Positions 48,876 to 58,767 of a DNA stretch of 62,728 nt are shown here, in pieces. The first letter of the stretch is position 1; every line of letters starts with the position of its first letter. The DNA comes from Methylotenera sp. (lineage in GTDB: Bacteria > Pseudomonadota > Gammaproteobacteria > Burkholderiales > Methylophilaceae): positions 1 through 62,728 of the forward strand of contig JAHRYP010000013.1 of assembly GCA_020622105.1 (NCBI GenBank), in the 5' to 3' direction. A program made the translations under genes and the position numbers. Under the pieces are notes generated by a model. It was not told the origin of the DNA. It made no database searches and saw only the letters and a list, made by a program, of their open reading frames with translations.

Positions 48876-50143
48876 CAAACCCGACTCTAACTCAACTGAT
48901 CTCGAACCCTAGCTGCATGGATGATTACGACCCTAACTCCATGCCGGTAGACAAAGCCCGCCAATTTATCAAACAATACCTTGACCCGGTTGCAGAAACA
49001 GAAACCGTGACCCTGCACCAAAGTTTAGGTCGCGTAATTGCACAAGATATTCAGTCACCGGCAAGCGTGCCTAACTACGATAACTCGGCGATGGATGGTT
49101 ACGCATTTAATTCACAGGATTTAAATACTACCCCGCTAAAAATAATCGGCACCGCATTTGCCGGAAAAGCATTTAACACTGCTGTAGCAAGTGGCGAATG
49201 CGTACGCATCATGACCGGCGCTGCCATGCCGCAAGGTACTGATACCGTCGCCATGCAGGAAAAAGTATTACGTGATGGCGACAACATTCAATTCACAGAA
49301 GCACCCAAGCCACGTGCAAATGTGCGCTACGCAGGTGAAGACTTGCAGCAAGGCCAGAATGTACTGTCAGCGGGACATCTGATGCAGCCCGCTGACTTGG
49401 GTCTGTTAGCCTCACTGGGTATTGCAGAAATCCGCGTATATCGAAAATTGAAAGTGGCGTTTTTCTCAACCGGTGATGAGTTAGTTGCCATTGGCAATCC
49501 TTTAGCAACCGGTCAGGTATACGATAGCAATCGTTATACCCTGTATGGCATGCTAAGCAGGCTAGGAGTAGAGATCATAGACCTGGGAGCCATTGCCGAT
49601 GACCCGCTTCAACTTGAAAACACCTTGCTGAACGCAGCCGCACAGGCCGATGTCATTATCACCAGTGGTGGCGTTTCTGTGGGCGAAGCTGATTACATGA
49701 AAGTGTTACTATCCAAACATGGTCAGGTTATGTTCTGGAAAATCGCCATGAAACCGGGCAGGCCATTGGCTTACGGTAAAGTAGGTAATGCACACTATTT
49801 TGGCTTACCAGGCAACCCGGTAGCTGTCATGGTCACTTTTTACCAGTTTGTACGTGAAGCATTGCTAACTCTCATGGGCCAGCCTGCAACGAATGCATTA
49901 CCGATGTTCGAAGTAGAATGCACGGCACCCATAAGAAAGCTCACAGGCCGTACCGAGTTCCAGCGTGGAATTCTGTATACAGATACAGCAGGCATATGGA
50001 AAGTAAAACCTACCGGCGCACAGGGCTCTGCGATTTTGAGCTCAATGTCACTGGCTAATTGTTTTATTGTACTTGATGAAAACGTAGGCAACCTTGATGC
50101 CGGCACTATGGTACAAGTACAGGTGTTGCAAGGTGTTATCTGA
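48872..50143 (+). CDS. moeA: Molybdopterin molybdenumtransferase
   Basis: Inserts molybdate into adenylated molybdopterin. 423 residues: domain motifs VPNYDNSAMDGYAF, RIMTGAAMPQGTD, FSTGDELV, TSGGVSVGEADY and GLPGNPVAVMV. It overlaps mobB by 4 bases. Confidence 0.97.
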   Translation: MTNPTLTQLISNPSCMDDYDPNSMPVDKARQFIKQYLDPVAETETVTLHQSLGRVIAQDIQSPASVPNYDNSAMDGYAFNSQDLNTTPLKIIGTAFAGKAFNTAVASGECVRIMTGAAMPQGTDTVAMQEKVLRDGDNIQFTEAPKPRANVRYAGEDLQQGQNVLSAGHLMQPADLGLLASLGIAEIRVYRKLKVAFFSTGDELVAIGNPLATGQVYDSNRYTLYGMLSRLGVEIIDLGAIADDPLQLENTLLNAAAQADVIITSGGVSVGEADYMKVLLSKHGQVMFWKIAMKPGRPLAYGKVGNAHYFGLPGNPVAVMVTFYQFVREALLTLMGQPATNALPMFEVECTAPIRKLTGRTEFQRGILYTDTAGIWKVKPTGAQGSAILSSMSLANCFIVLDENVGNLDAGTMVQVQVLQGVI

Positions 50144-50284
50144 TTACAGACAGGCTAAAAAGACCGGCAAAATCATGCTTGCAAATTTAGCATCCATAAA
50201 TCATGTGCGCTTGTTGTATAATTTTGCGTTACTTTCAACTTAACTATCTATTACATAATTAAAAAATACAGGCTCTTCGTTCTT

Positions 50285-51020
50285 TTGAATATCGCAGTTA
50301 ACCATCCCGCTTCAGCAAACACAATCGTTTGGGCAGTCATTTGCTCAATGCTGCTGCACGCCTTGCTGGTGGTAATCATACCGAACGTCAAATTTGACGA
50401 AGTCAAAGAACCTGAGATTTTAAACGTAGATTTTGTAAAACTACCGGAACCTCCACCGGTAGCGCTACCTGAGCCGGTTCAACCGCAGCCTGAAGTCGTG
50501 CAGCCTAAAATTGAACCGAAAATCAAACCAGAGCCTAAACCCATAGTTAAACCGCTACCAACACCGGTAGTGGAACAGAGTGAACCTGTAGCCGAGCCAC
50601 CGCCTTCACAGCCAACCGAGGTAATAGCAGTCGCGCCTAAACCCAATACTGCACCGCCGGTTCAGACTGTACCCGTACCAACTCCTGTTAAGCAGGAACC
50701 GCCGCCCGTAACTAATCAGGCCGATTATGACGATGCCCACCAAATATGGCAACTCATTATGGGGTGCAATCAGTAAACACAAGAAATATCCCAAAATTGC
50801 TGCCATGCGTAACTGGCAGGGTGAAGCCATTGTTGAGCTTGAACTTGATGGTAATGGCAAACTGAAGTCTAAAAAGATCATCCAATCCAGTGGCCATGAG
50901 GTGCTGGATAAACAGGCTCTGGACATGGTAGAAAAAGCGCTGCCATTCCCGGCACCGCCAGACGTACTTCGCGGCAACAGCTTTACCATTACCGTACCCG
51001 TACCATTCAAACTCGAGTAA
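50285..51020 (+). pseudogene. tonB: TonB energy-transducing protein, split by a frameshift
   Basis: TonB carries proton-motive-force energy from ExbBD to outer-membrane receptors. Frame one (50285-50776) encodes the N-terminal membrane anchor (about 12-32) and the proline-rich linker, then stops. The C-terminal TonB domain (YGNSLWGAISKHKKYP onward, to 51020) is in the +1 frame. Skipping one base at GCCC (50735-50738) rejoins them as DYDDA-TKYGNS and yields a normal 244-residue TonB. A one-base insertion, a sequencing error or a +1 frameshift at the C-run could each explain it. exbB and exbD are not adjacent. Confidence 0.8.
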
Positions 51021-51054
51021 TTGTTACACTTCCAGTTTAGTAACCAAGAACTTC

Positions 51055-52527
51055 GTGGACAAGAAAAAAACCTCCCTTAAAAACCTGCTACTCATTCATG
51101 AGCTGGCATTTATTTTACTGATATTTCTGGTGGCTACCATAGGTGCCATCGGCATTCACCTGCAGGAGAAATCCAGCCAGGAATCAAACCGCATCAGCTT
51201 AATCGTGCAGGAAGTGCAGCAGACACGTGGTGACCTCTACCGGCAGATGAAAGAGCTTTTTGACGCGTATTTTTTGAAAGATATTGAGGCACGCAGCGAA
51301 TATAACGCCTTTACACTTTCGGTAGAAAGTCATTTTGTGCAATTACACAAAATTGCCGAAGGTGAGGCAGAGAAAACCGCAATCAACGACCTGCACGCGG
51401 GTTACAAAGCTTTTGTGATGGAAACATCGGCCTTGTTTGACCTGCAGCAAAACATTACCGGCGATGAGCTAAAAAAAATATTAAACACAGACATCGAAGC
51501 TGGTCTTTTCAACCGTTACGAATCCTTACTGGCACACACCGAACAGCTGCTTAATGAGAAGCAGGCTGAGCTTGATCTTAAGTTAAAAGAAAGTAAACGC
51601 AAATCAAACTTTCTATTATTTACCCCTCTGATTCTGGCAGCATTGCTGCTTATTTTCTCGCGTATATTCCTGAAGCGTTCTATCGTTAAACCGATCAAAG
51701 ATGTATTAAAAGCAACTTCGGAAATCAGTGCTGGCAATCTTAATCATAAAGCACCTGAAGAAAACATCGAGGAACTCGCCTCTTTATCAAAAGCTATCAA
51801 CGAAATGGCAGAAAAGTTGATCACGAGTCAGGAAAACCTGGTGCGTACTGAAAAACAGGCCGCTCAAGGCCTGTTGGTGCCTATGCTTGCGCATAATATC
51901 CGCAATCCTTTAGCCAGTATTCGCGCCACTGCCCAAGTGCTGGATGAGCCGGAACTTGATACTGATACACGGGAGTCATTGCACGGCATTATCAACACCG
52001 TTGACAGACTGGAACGCTGGACTGGCGCTCTATTGGCCTATTTACATCCACTGAAACCACAGCCCAGCACCACCAGAATGCGAGATATTATCGAGGGTGC
52101 GCTAGAACCTCTGCAGCAGAAAATATCTGGTAAATCTATACAACTTACTGTGCCTGACTGGTCTAGTTTCAACAAAGCCGACACTGATACTATTTTCACT
52201 GATCAGCACTTGCTGGAACAAGTCATCTACAACCTGGTACTGAACGCGATTGATGCCTGCAATAAAACCGGTCAGATTGAAATACAACTTAAGACTAGTT
52301 CTGAAGAATTTACGCTGCAGATAGTAGATAACGGCAGCGGCATGCCATTTACACCTGACCCCAGCGCAATGAGCGCGCCGACTACAAAAAGATTCGGTAC
52401 TGGGCTGGGAATTCCGTTTGCTTTCAAAGTATGTGATGCACTGGGTGGCAGTCTGCAATATAACATCAGGCCTGGCGGCGGCACTGCGATCACAATAAAA
52501 TTACCTAAAATAATAGAACTTAATTAA
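51055..52527 (+). CDS. Sensor histidine kinase
   Basis: 490 residues: helix 1 (about 15-34), a largely helical periplasmic domain, helix 2 (about 186-206), HAMP (about 208-260), phospho-acceptor H280 in LAHNIRNPLASIR, and an ATPase domain with NLVLNAIDAC, DNGSGMP and GTGLGIPFAFKV. GTG start. The H-box resembles NtrB/AtoS-type kinases. No response regulator gene is next to it in the window, so it is an orphan here; signal and target are unknown. Confidence 0.88.
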   Translation: MDKKKTSLKNLLLIHELAFILLIFLVATIGAIGIHLQEKSSQESNRISLIVQEVQQTRGDLYRQMKELFDAYFLKDIEARSEYNAFTLSVESHFVQLHKIAEGEAEKTAINDLHAGYKAFVMETSALFDLQQNITGDELKKILNTDIEAGLFNRYESLLAHTEQLLNEKQAELDLKLKESKRKSNFLLFTPLILAALLLIFSRIFLKRSIVKPIKDVLKATSEISAGNLNHKAPEENIEELASLSKAINEMAEKLITSQENLVRTEKQAAQGLLVPMLAHNIRNPLASIRATAQVLDEPELDTDTRESLHGIINTVDRLERWTGALLAYLHPLKPQPSTTRMRDIIEGALEPLQQKISGKSIQLTVPDWSSFNKADTDTIFTDQHLLEQVIYNLVLNAIDACNKTGQIEIQLKTSSEEFTLQIVDNGSGMPFTPDPSAMSAPTTKRFGTGLGIPFAFKVCDALGGSLQYNIRPGGGTAITIKLPKIIELN

Positions 52528-52659
52528 CGGCTGACTGCCTAGTAGACGTGCTTTAAGGCTTACTTCATGCGGGCTTATTAAAAAAATTGTTACTTTCATA
52601 ACTTCTCCTCTTGCCTTAACAGCGCTTTTTATCAACAATGTAGGAAGGCTTTAACAAAG

Positions 52660-53130
52660 ATGATACTCACTCCAATGCTTAATCAATCCGTAGCAGATTT
52701 TCAACTACCAGCAACTAGCGGTAAAACATTTCAACTTTCAGAGTATGCTGGTAAGAATCTAGTCATTTATTTTTACCCAAAAGACTCTACACCAGGCTGT
52801 ACTACGCAAGGTATTCAGTTCCGTGATGCTTACGCTCAGTTTCAGGCACTCAATACTGAAATCTTTGGCATCTCGCGTGATAGCCTTAAATCACATGAGA
52901 ACTTTAAGGCCAAGTTCACATTTCCGTTTGAATTGCTGTCAGATACTGAAGAACTGGCATGTACCTTATTTGATGTGATTAAAATGAAAAATATGTATGG
53001 CAAACAAGTGCGCGGGATTGAGCGCAGCACCTTTGTTATTGATGCAAATGGAACATTGGTAAAAGAGTGGCGTGGTGTTAAGGTAGATGGCCATGCCGCA
53101 GAAGTGCTAAGCTTTATCCAAACAATGTAG
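52660..53130 (+). CDS. bcp: Thioredoxin-dependent peroxiredoxin (Bcp/PrxQ type)
   Basis: 156 residues with peroxidatic C47 in YPKDSTPGCTT. The resolving cysteine five residues later in E. coli BCP is absent (QGIQF here); C101 is the only other cysteine. It is therefore an atypical or one-cysteine form. A MITE-like repeat begins 6 bases past the stop. Confidence 0.92.
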   Translation: MILTPMLNQSVADFQLPATSGKTFQLSEYAGKNLVIYFYPKDSTPGCTTQGIQFRDAYAQFQALNTEIFGISRDSLKSHENFKAKFTFPFELLSDTEELACTLFDVIKMKNMYGKQVRGIERSTFVIDANGTLVKEWRGVKVDGHAAEVLSFIQTM

Positions 53131-53136
53131 TTTATT

Positions 53137-53284
53137 AAGGATACTTCTAAAAATGCAGCATTTGGGATGCAGTGCCAGGCGCACGGAACGCAGAAACCGA
53201 GATAGTATGCAATATACAGCGAGGTTGCGAGTACCGCGCAACGCAGTAATGCGCCCAAAGAATGTATTTTTAGATGTGCCCTGT
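53137..53284. repeat. MITE-like repeat copy C
   Basis: About 148 bases between bcp and the PhoH gene. Terminal inverted repeats ACTTCTAAAAATGCA (53142-53156) and TGTATTTTTAGATGT (53263-53277) match at 13 of 15. Contains TTTGGGATGCAGTGCC, the shared 22-base core (53178-53199) and CGAGTACCGCGCAACGCAG followed by TAATGCGCCC, as in copy A. It is the shortest full form and lacks the hairpin cassette of copy A. Confidence 0.75.
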
Positions 53285-53312
53285 ATTCAATCACTTTCAG
53301 AGAAAGTTATGT

Positions 53313-54710
53313 ATGGCTAAAAAATCCGCCGCCGCTACAAAGCTGTTCGTTCTTGATACCAATGTGTTAATGCATGACCCCTCATCACTGTTCCGCTTTG
53401 AAGAGCATGACATTTACCTGCCAATGGTAACGTTGGAAGAACTTGATAATAACAAAAAAGGCCTCACGGAAGTGGCGCGTAATGCGCGCCAGGCAAGTCG
53501 CAGTCTGGAAGAGATCGTCGGTACTGATCTGACCAACCTGGAACTGGGTTGCCCTTTAGCACTCAATGGCAACAAACAGGCCACCGGCAGATTATTTTTA
53601 CAAACGACACAGCTGAATATTGATTTACCGGGCTTAGCCGGCAACAAAGCTGACAATCAGATTATCAGCGTCGTAATATGCCTGCAGAAGCAATATACCA
53701 ATCGTCAGGTAGTGCTAGTCAGCAAGGATATTAATGTACGGATCAAGGCGCGTGCGATGGGCGTGCTGGCTGAAGATTACTTCAATGACAAAGTACTGGA
53801 AGATACCGACATTCTATACAGCGGCATGAAAGAACTGCCTGCTGATTTCTGGGAAAAGCACAGTAAAGCCATGGAGTCATGGCAGGAATCTGGCCGCATG
53901 TTCTACCGGCTTACCGGCCCACTATGCAAAACATTTCTGATTAATGAATTTTTGTACTACGAATTTGAGAAACCTTTTCATGCCATAGTCCGCAGTGTCG
54001 AAAACAACACTGCCGTACTGGAAGTTGTAAAAGATCATTTACTGCCCAAACATAACGTGTGGGGCATCAACGCGCGTAACCGCGAACAGAACTTTGCACT
54101 GAACCTGTTGATGGATCCGGAAGTTGATTTCGTTACACTGCTAGGCCAGGCCGGCACCGGTAAAACCCTGTTAACGCTTGCCGCGGCACTTACTCAGGTG
54201 CTTGATAAAAAACTCTATACAGAAATCATCATGACACGTGTCACGGTGCCGGTTGGCGAAGATATTGGCTTCTTGCCGGGCACTGAGGAAGAAAAAATGA
54301 CACCATGGATGGGCGCACTGGAAGATAACCTCGATGTGCTGAATAAAAGTGATGATGATGCCGGTGACTGGGGTCGCGCTGCAACACAAGACTTGATTCG
54401 CACCCGAATCAAAATCAAGTCACTTAATTTTATGCGCGGACGTACCTTCCTCAATAAATTCTTAATTATTGATGAAGCACAAAACCTCACGCCTAAACAA
54501 ATGAAAACGCTAATCACACGCGCCGGTCCTGGTACAAAGGTAGTATGTTTAGGCAATATTGCCCAGATCGACACCCCATATTTGACCGAGGGTAGCTCAG
54601 GCCTCACCTATGTTGTCGATCGCTTTAAAGGCTGGGCACATAACGGTCACATTACGCTGCAACGCGGCGAGCGTTCACGTTTGGCAGATTTTGCTGCAGA
54701 AGTGTTATAA
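53313..54710 (+). CDS. PIN-domain PhoH-family ATPase
   Basis: 465 residues: N-terminal PIN-like nuclease domain (KLFVLDTNVLMHDP, with aspartates at LVSKDINVR) and a C-terminal PhoH ATPase with Walker A GQAGTGKT and Walker B FLIIDEAQNL. PhoH2-type PIN-ATPases act on RNA in some bacteria; a role here is inference. ATG 53313 is preferred, since upstream in-frame codons lie in the repeat. Confidence 0.93.
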   Translation: MAKKSAAATKLFVLDTNVLMHDPSSLFRFEEHDIYLPMVTLEELDNNKKGLTEVARNARQASRSLEEIVGTDLTNLELGCPLALNGNKQATGRLFLQTTQLNIDLPGLAGNKADNQIISVVICLQKQYTNRQVVLVSKDINVRIKARAMGVLAEDYFNDKVLEDTDILYSGMKELPADFWEKHSKAMESWQESGRMFYRLTGPLCKTFLINEFLYYEFEKPFHAIVRSVENNTAVLEVVKDHLLPKHNVWGINARNREQNFALNLLMDPEVDFVTLLGQAGTGKTLLTLAAALTQVLDKKLYTEIIMTRVTVPVGEDIGFLPGTEEEKMTPWMGALEDNLDVLNKSDDDAGDWGRAATQDLIRTRIKIKSLNFMRGRTFLNKFLIIDEAQNLTPKQMKTLITRAGPGTKVVCLGNIAQIDTPYLTEGSSGLTYVVDRFKGWAHNGHITLQRGERSRLADFAAEVL

Positions 54711-54765
54711 GGATAGCAATGTATAGCTGCAATATTGAAAAGAGCATGCGCTTGAGCCAAGCACA

Positions 54766-55935
54766 ATGAAAATGTGTAAGGGTTTCTACACGCTGCTGGT
54801 AGCGCAGTTTTTGTCTGCGCTGGCAGATAACGCTTTGCTGTTTGCAGCAATTGCATTACTTGCACAGATGAACTCCCCTGACTGGCACACGCCATTGCTG
54901 CAGCAGTTCTTTGTAATCTCTTATATAGTACTGGCGCCCTTTGTCGGCTCATTTGCTGATGCCTTACCCAAAGGGCGCGTAATGTTTATAGCCAATGCTA
55001 TCAAGTTCATTGGTAGTCTGGCTATGATTATAGGCGTTCCACCGCTGTATGCTTACGGCATTGTCGGCATTGGCGCTGCCGCTTACTCGCCCGCAAAATA
55101 CGGTATTCTGACTGAGCTATTACCTCCAGAAAAATTAGTCAGTGCAAATGGCTGGATGGAGGGCTCAACGGTATTCGCAATTATCCTTGGCGCTATTATT
55201 GGCGGCATTCTGGCAAGCAACGATCCACAACTAGCCATCATCATTATTACTGTGCTCTATATGCTAGCGGCAATATTCAACATTTACATTCCTAAATTGC
55301 CGATTGACCACAAATTACCCAAGAAGAACCCTGTGTTCATGTTGCTCGACTTCTGGTACTCGTTTAAAGCCTTGTGGCATGACGCACGCGGTCAGGTATC
55401 TTTAGCAGTAACAACACTCTTCTGGGGTGCTGGCGCGACATTACGCCTGGTTGTAATCGCATGGGCAGCTAGTGCACTTAACTTCGGCTTGGAGCAGGCA
55501 ACACAACTGATGGCTTTGCTGGCGGTTGGCATTGCTGTTGGCTCGATTGTGGCAGCACGCTATATCAAGCTTGAAGAATCTACCAGAGTACTGCCAGCAG
55601 GCATTTTAATGGGCTTACTGGTAATTGCAATGGCATTTGTACAGCACTGGCAGGTGGCAATTGTTCTGCTATTTATCATTGGTGCGCTGGCAGGATTTTT
55701 TGTTGTTCCTTTGAATGCGCTATTGCAACATCGTGGTCACGAACTCATCGGTGCCGGACACTCGATTGCAGTGCAGAATTTCAACGAGCATATTGGCATC
55801 TTATTAATGCTGGGTGCTTATTTAATGATGGTAAAAGCCGAAATATCAATTAATCTCATCGTGATTGCATTCGGACTTTTTGTAAGCGTATGCATGACAA
55901 TCATTCACAGACGCTACCGCTTCATTAAGCAATAA
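54766..55935 (+). CDS. lplT: Lysophospholipid transporter LplT (MFS)
   Basis: 389 residues, about twelve membrane helices, with the LplT-type N-terminus FYTLLVAQFLSALADNALLF and motif YSPAKYGILTELLPPEKLVSANG. In E. coli LplT imports lysophospholipids for re-acylation by Aas; no aas gene is in the window. Confidence 0.92.
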   Translation: MKMCKGFYTLLVAQFLSALADNALLFAAIALLAQMNSPDWHTPLLQQFFVISYIVLAPFVGSFADALPKGRVMFIANAIKFIGSLAMIIGVPPLYAYGIVGIGAAAYSPAKYGILTELLPPEKLVSANGWMEGSTVFAIILGAIIGGILASNDPQLAIIIITVLYMLAAIFNIYIPKLPIDHKLPKKNPVFMLLDFWYSFKALWHDARGQVSLAVTTLFWGAGATLRLVVIAWAASALNFGLEQATQLMALLAVGIAVGSIVAARYIKLEESTRVLPAGILMGLLVIAMAFVQHWQVAIVLLFIIGALAGFFVVPLNALLQHRGHELIGAGHSIAVQNFNEHIGILLMLGAYLMMVKAEISINLIVIAFGLFVSVCMTIIHRRYRFIKQ

Positions 55936-55978
55936 AACGGTAGCTTCTTTTGCGATATTACCAAACAGTTAACGCAAC

Positions 55979-57319
55979 TTAATGTAGCTTAACGTGCGCT
56001 TCAGTGCGGCGTGTAATAATACGTGCCAAAGTCTGCAATGCAGTTGACCAGAACCCATGCAGCGCCATCAAATGCAGTTTATATAATGATCGATACATGG
56101 TGCGTGCAATCATGCCTTCAATGAACAGGCTGCCACCGGACAGCGCTCCCATGAGGTTACCTACTGTAGTATAGGCTCCCAAGTTAACCAATGAGCCATA
56201 ATCCCTGTAGGTGAACTCTGGTAGATCCTTTTTTCCGGCAATTCTATATTTAACCGTTTTAAACAACATGGATGCCTGCTGATGTGCAGCCTGCGCGCGC
56301 GGTGGCACCGTTGCGCCGTCATGTCCAACCCAAGGACATGCAGCACAGTCACCAAACGCGAAGATATTTGAGTCCACAGTAGTTTGTAGATTACGTTTTA
56401 CAACAAGCTGGTTAATACGGTTTGTTTCCAGACCATCTATCTCATGCAGAAAATCTGGCGCTTTAATACCTGCAGCCCACACTACTAATTCAGACGGAAT
56501 GAAACGACCACTATGTGTTTGCACTCCTTTACTGGTCACCTCAGTCACACGCTCACCCGTATACAGGTGCACACGCAGCTTTCTCAATTCCAAATCCACT
56601 GAGTTTGACAATTTTGGCGGCAGTGCAGGCAACACACGATCACTCGCCTCAATCAGCGATATTCTTACATCACGATCTGGATCAATTTTATCCAGGCCAT
56701 ATTCTGCCAGTTCACGCGTTGTATTGTGCAACTCGGCGGAAAGCTCAACGCCAGTCGCACCTGCACCAACGATCACCACTTCCAATTGACCAGCTTGTAC
56801 CGGCTCAACCTGTGTTTGTGCGCGTAATAACGCATTATGCAGACGGCGATGAAATTTCTCAGCCTGATCTTGCGTATCAAGTGCAATCGAATGCTCACGC
56901 GCCCCCTTAATACCAAAATCATTAGTCGTGCTGCCGACAGCAATGATTAATGTATCGTATTTAAAAGTGCGACGTGGGATTACCTCATTACCGTCTTCGT
57001 CATAGTGTGGTGCTATTGATACTTCTTGCTTGGTTCTATCCAGCGTATCCATGCTGCCAAGACGAAAATTAAAATGATGCCAATGTGCTTGTGCCAGATA
57101 TACCAACTCATGCCGCTCAGGATTCATACTGCCCGCCGCAATCTCATGCAGCAGCGGTTTCCATACGTGCGTTTTTGATTTATCAATTAAAGTAATTATT
57201 GCTTTGCCGCGGCGGCCTAATGTGTCCCCAAGCTTTGTTGCAAGCTCAAGACCACCTGCGCCACCGCCTACAATTACTACGTGGTGCAAGTTTTGCTCTT
57301 GTTTACTACTCACAGGCAT
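55979..57319 (-). CDS. ndh: Type II NADH dehydrogenase-like FAD oxidoreductase
   Basis: About 446 residues: FAD motif VVIVGGGAGGLELA, NAD motif VVIVGAGATGVELSAEL and FAFGDCAACP in the second FAD segment. A C-terminal amphipathic, basic region (about the last 60 residues) suits membrane-surface attachment. It would oxidise NADH and reduce quinone without proton pumping. It converges on lplT and lies downstream of the cytochrome gene beyond a strong terminator. Confidence 0.88.
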   Translation of the reverse strand: MPVSSKQEQNLHHVVIVGGGAGGLELATKLGDTLGRRGKAIITLIDKSKTHVWKPLLHEIAAGSMNPERHELVYLAQAHWHHFNFRLGSMDTLDRTKQEVSIAPHYDEDGNEVIPRRTFKYDTLIIAVGSTTNDFGIKGAREHSIALDTQDQAEKFHRRLHNALLRAQTQVEPVQAGQLEVVIVGAGATGVELSAELHNTTRELAEYGLDKIDPDRDVRISLIEASDRVLPALPPKLSNSVDLELRKLRVHLYTGERVTEVTSKGVQTHSGRFIPSELVVWAAGIKAPDFLHEIDGLETNRINQLVVKRNLQTTVDSNIFAFGDCAACPWVGHDGATVPPRAQAAHQQASMLFKTVKYRIAGKKDLPEFTYRDYGSLVNLGAYTTVGNLMGALSGGSLFIEGMIARTMYRSLYKLHLMALHGFWSTALQTLARIITRRTEAHVKLH

Positions 57320-57354
57320 CCCAATCAATCATTATTTACTATCATCATAAAACA

Positions 57355-57390
57355 AAAACGCGCTTACTTGGTAAGAGTAAGCGCGTTTTA
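57355..57390 (-). terminator. Rho-independent terminator of the cytochrome c lipoprotein gene
   Basis: AACGCGCTTACT and AGTAAGCGCGTT arms within a perfect stem (57355-57369 and 57377-57390), loop of seven, followed on the minus strand by a T-tract. It lies 16 bases past the stop. Confidence 0.9.
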
Positions 57391-57405
57391 GCTATCACTA
57401 CTATA

Positions 57406-57936
57406 TTACTCGTTACCGGTAACGCCACCCATGCTGCGAATCCAGGCAATCACTTTCAACAGTTCATCAGGTGTAATACCATTTTTTGGATCTGTAGGAT
57501 CCATTAAACCAACACCCTTAGCACCCATACCGCCGTTAGTTCCGTGCCAGATTGTTTCAAACATACCCTTGTTTGTCGCATCTTTTGGATATTTGAACGT
57601 TGGACCAATCAAACCAGGACCAACTTGACCTTTTGCATCAGCACCATGACATTGTGTACATGAATATAACTGAAATATCTTTTTACCTTTTGCAACGGCC
57701 TCAGCATTCCCAATGTAAGGGTTTTTACCAGTAGCCAAAAACTCTTTAGCTGCTGGTGTATCAAAAAGTTTTGCATCAATCACTAATGGTTTGTCATCTT
57801 GTGTCGTTACAAACTGAATTGTAGTGCCGCTGTCTGCTGAAGCATCTGCACCTGCTGTGCTTGAATCTTTTTTACCGCATCCACTTAAAGCCAATAAAAC
57901 CAGCACTATGGCCAAACCGAATTTTGACTTATACAT
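57406..57936 (-). CDS. Class I c-type cytochrome lipoprotein (XoxG/MxaG-like)
   Basis: About 176 residues: lipoprotein signal with lipobox LSGC (C20), a low-complexity serine/alanine linker, the TPAAKEFLATGKNPY segment typical of methanol-dehydrogenase cytochromes, and one haem site C93-T-Q-C96-H97. A methionine-rich GGMGAKGVGLMDP stretch may give the axial ligand. ATG 57936 has GGAG six bases upstream. It is separated from xoxG by a terminator, so transcribed apart. Possible electron acceptor from XoxG or XoxF (inference). Confidence 0.87.
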   Translation of the reverse strand: MYKSKFGLAIVLVLLALSGCGKKDSSTAGADASADSGTTIQFVTTQDDKPLVIDAKLFDTPAAKEFLATGKNPYIGNAEAVAKGKKIFQLYSCTQCHGADAKGQVGPGLIGPTFKYPKDATNKGMFETIWHGTNGGMGAKGVGLMDPTDPKNGITPDELLKVIAWIRSMGGVTGNE

Positions 57937-58015
57937 CTCAATCTCCACTATATAAAATTAGTAATGCTACTTACGCTGCGCGGAATAAAAGTCGCTAGCA
58001 TGGCAGGTGCATTAC

Positions 58016-58050
58016 ATAAAAAAGGCTACTGCAATTATACAGTAGCCTTT
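58016..58050 (-). terminator. Rho-independent terminator of xoxG
   Basis: AAAGGCTACTG and CAGTAGCCTTT arms (58021-58031 and 58040-58050), followed on the minus strand by six T's in total. Confidence 0.9.
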
Positions 58051-58128
58051 AAAGTTGTTACAGCATGTAACTGTATTAAAACTTCTGCTTTTGACTTAAG
58101 TTTTCATCAGTTTCACGTTGAACGCTTA

Positions 58129-58644
58129 TTATTTCAACCAAGGTGTATCGCCACCACCCTTATACTCTGAACGCAACCAGCCAACAATTTTCAAGATATC
58201 GTCTGTATTCAAGTTTTCTGGGTTGCCCAACTGTTGATGCCAGGCAAACATACCGCCATTAGAACCACCAGCGATTGTTTCAAACAAGCCTTTATCAGTG
58301 ATGTGCTTTGCATACTGCCAGTTTGCGTCAGTGGCGCTTGGGCCTACTTGGCCGCCTGCATTAGGACCATGACACTGTGTGCATGAATAATAACCGAATT
58401 TTTTCTTACCAGCTTTTGCAGCTTCTTTATCAGCTACGAATTTTTTTGTGTATGGGTTTACACATGTTTCAAGAAACTGTTTCGCTTCTGGCGTATCAGC
58501 GTCTGTGGCTTTAACGCCTAGTGGGCTGCCATCAGTTGTTTTAACTAAATTACAAGCTGCGCTAGCTTGTGTAGATAAAGTCATACCTACTAAACCAAGC
58601 ATTGTTACCAGCAACGCTGCTTTAATTGATTTATTGCCTAACAT
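58129..58644 (-). CDS. xoxG: XoxG-type cytochrome c (cytochrome cL-like)
   Basis: 171 residues: Sec signal peptide cleaved near STQASA-AC, then TPEAKQFLETCVNPY, haem site C88-T-Q-C91-H92, and GGSNGGMFAWHQ as a candidate methionine-ligand loop. It is the likely periplasmic electron acceptor of XoxF. Two additional cysteines (C31, C61) could form a disulfide. It lies about 120 bases after xoxJ on the same strand. Confidence 0.85.
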   Translation of the reverse strand: MLGNKSIKAALLVTMLGLVGMTLSTQASAACNLVKTTDGSPLGVKATDADTPEAKQFLETCVNPYTKKFVADKEAAKAGKKKFGYYSCTQCHGPNAGGQVGPSATDANWQYAKHITDKGLFETIAGGSNGGMFAWHQQLGNPENLNTDDILKIVGWLRSEYKGGGDTPWLK

Positions 58645-58767
58645 GTCATCTCCTAATGTAATGAATTTAGCTACGTACTTACATGCTGGCGCATTATAGG
58701 ACGTGTGTTCATTTAACGTAGTTATTAATAGTTCGGTTGACGCTTCAACTCGAATAAGTTCATTATT

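Noticed and set aside
53274-53312. Extended start of the PhoH-family gene
   Set aside because: The extra 13 codons begin inside the MITE-like repeat; ATG 53313 has a purine-rich ribosome site and the family-typical start.
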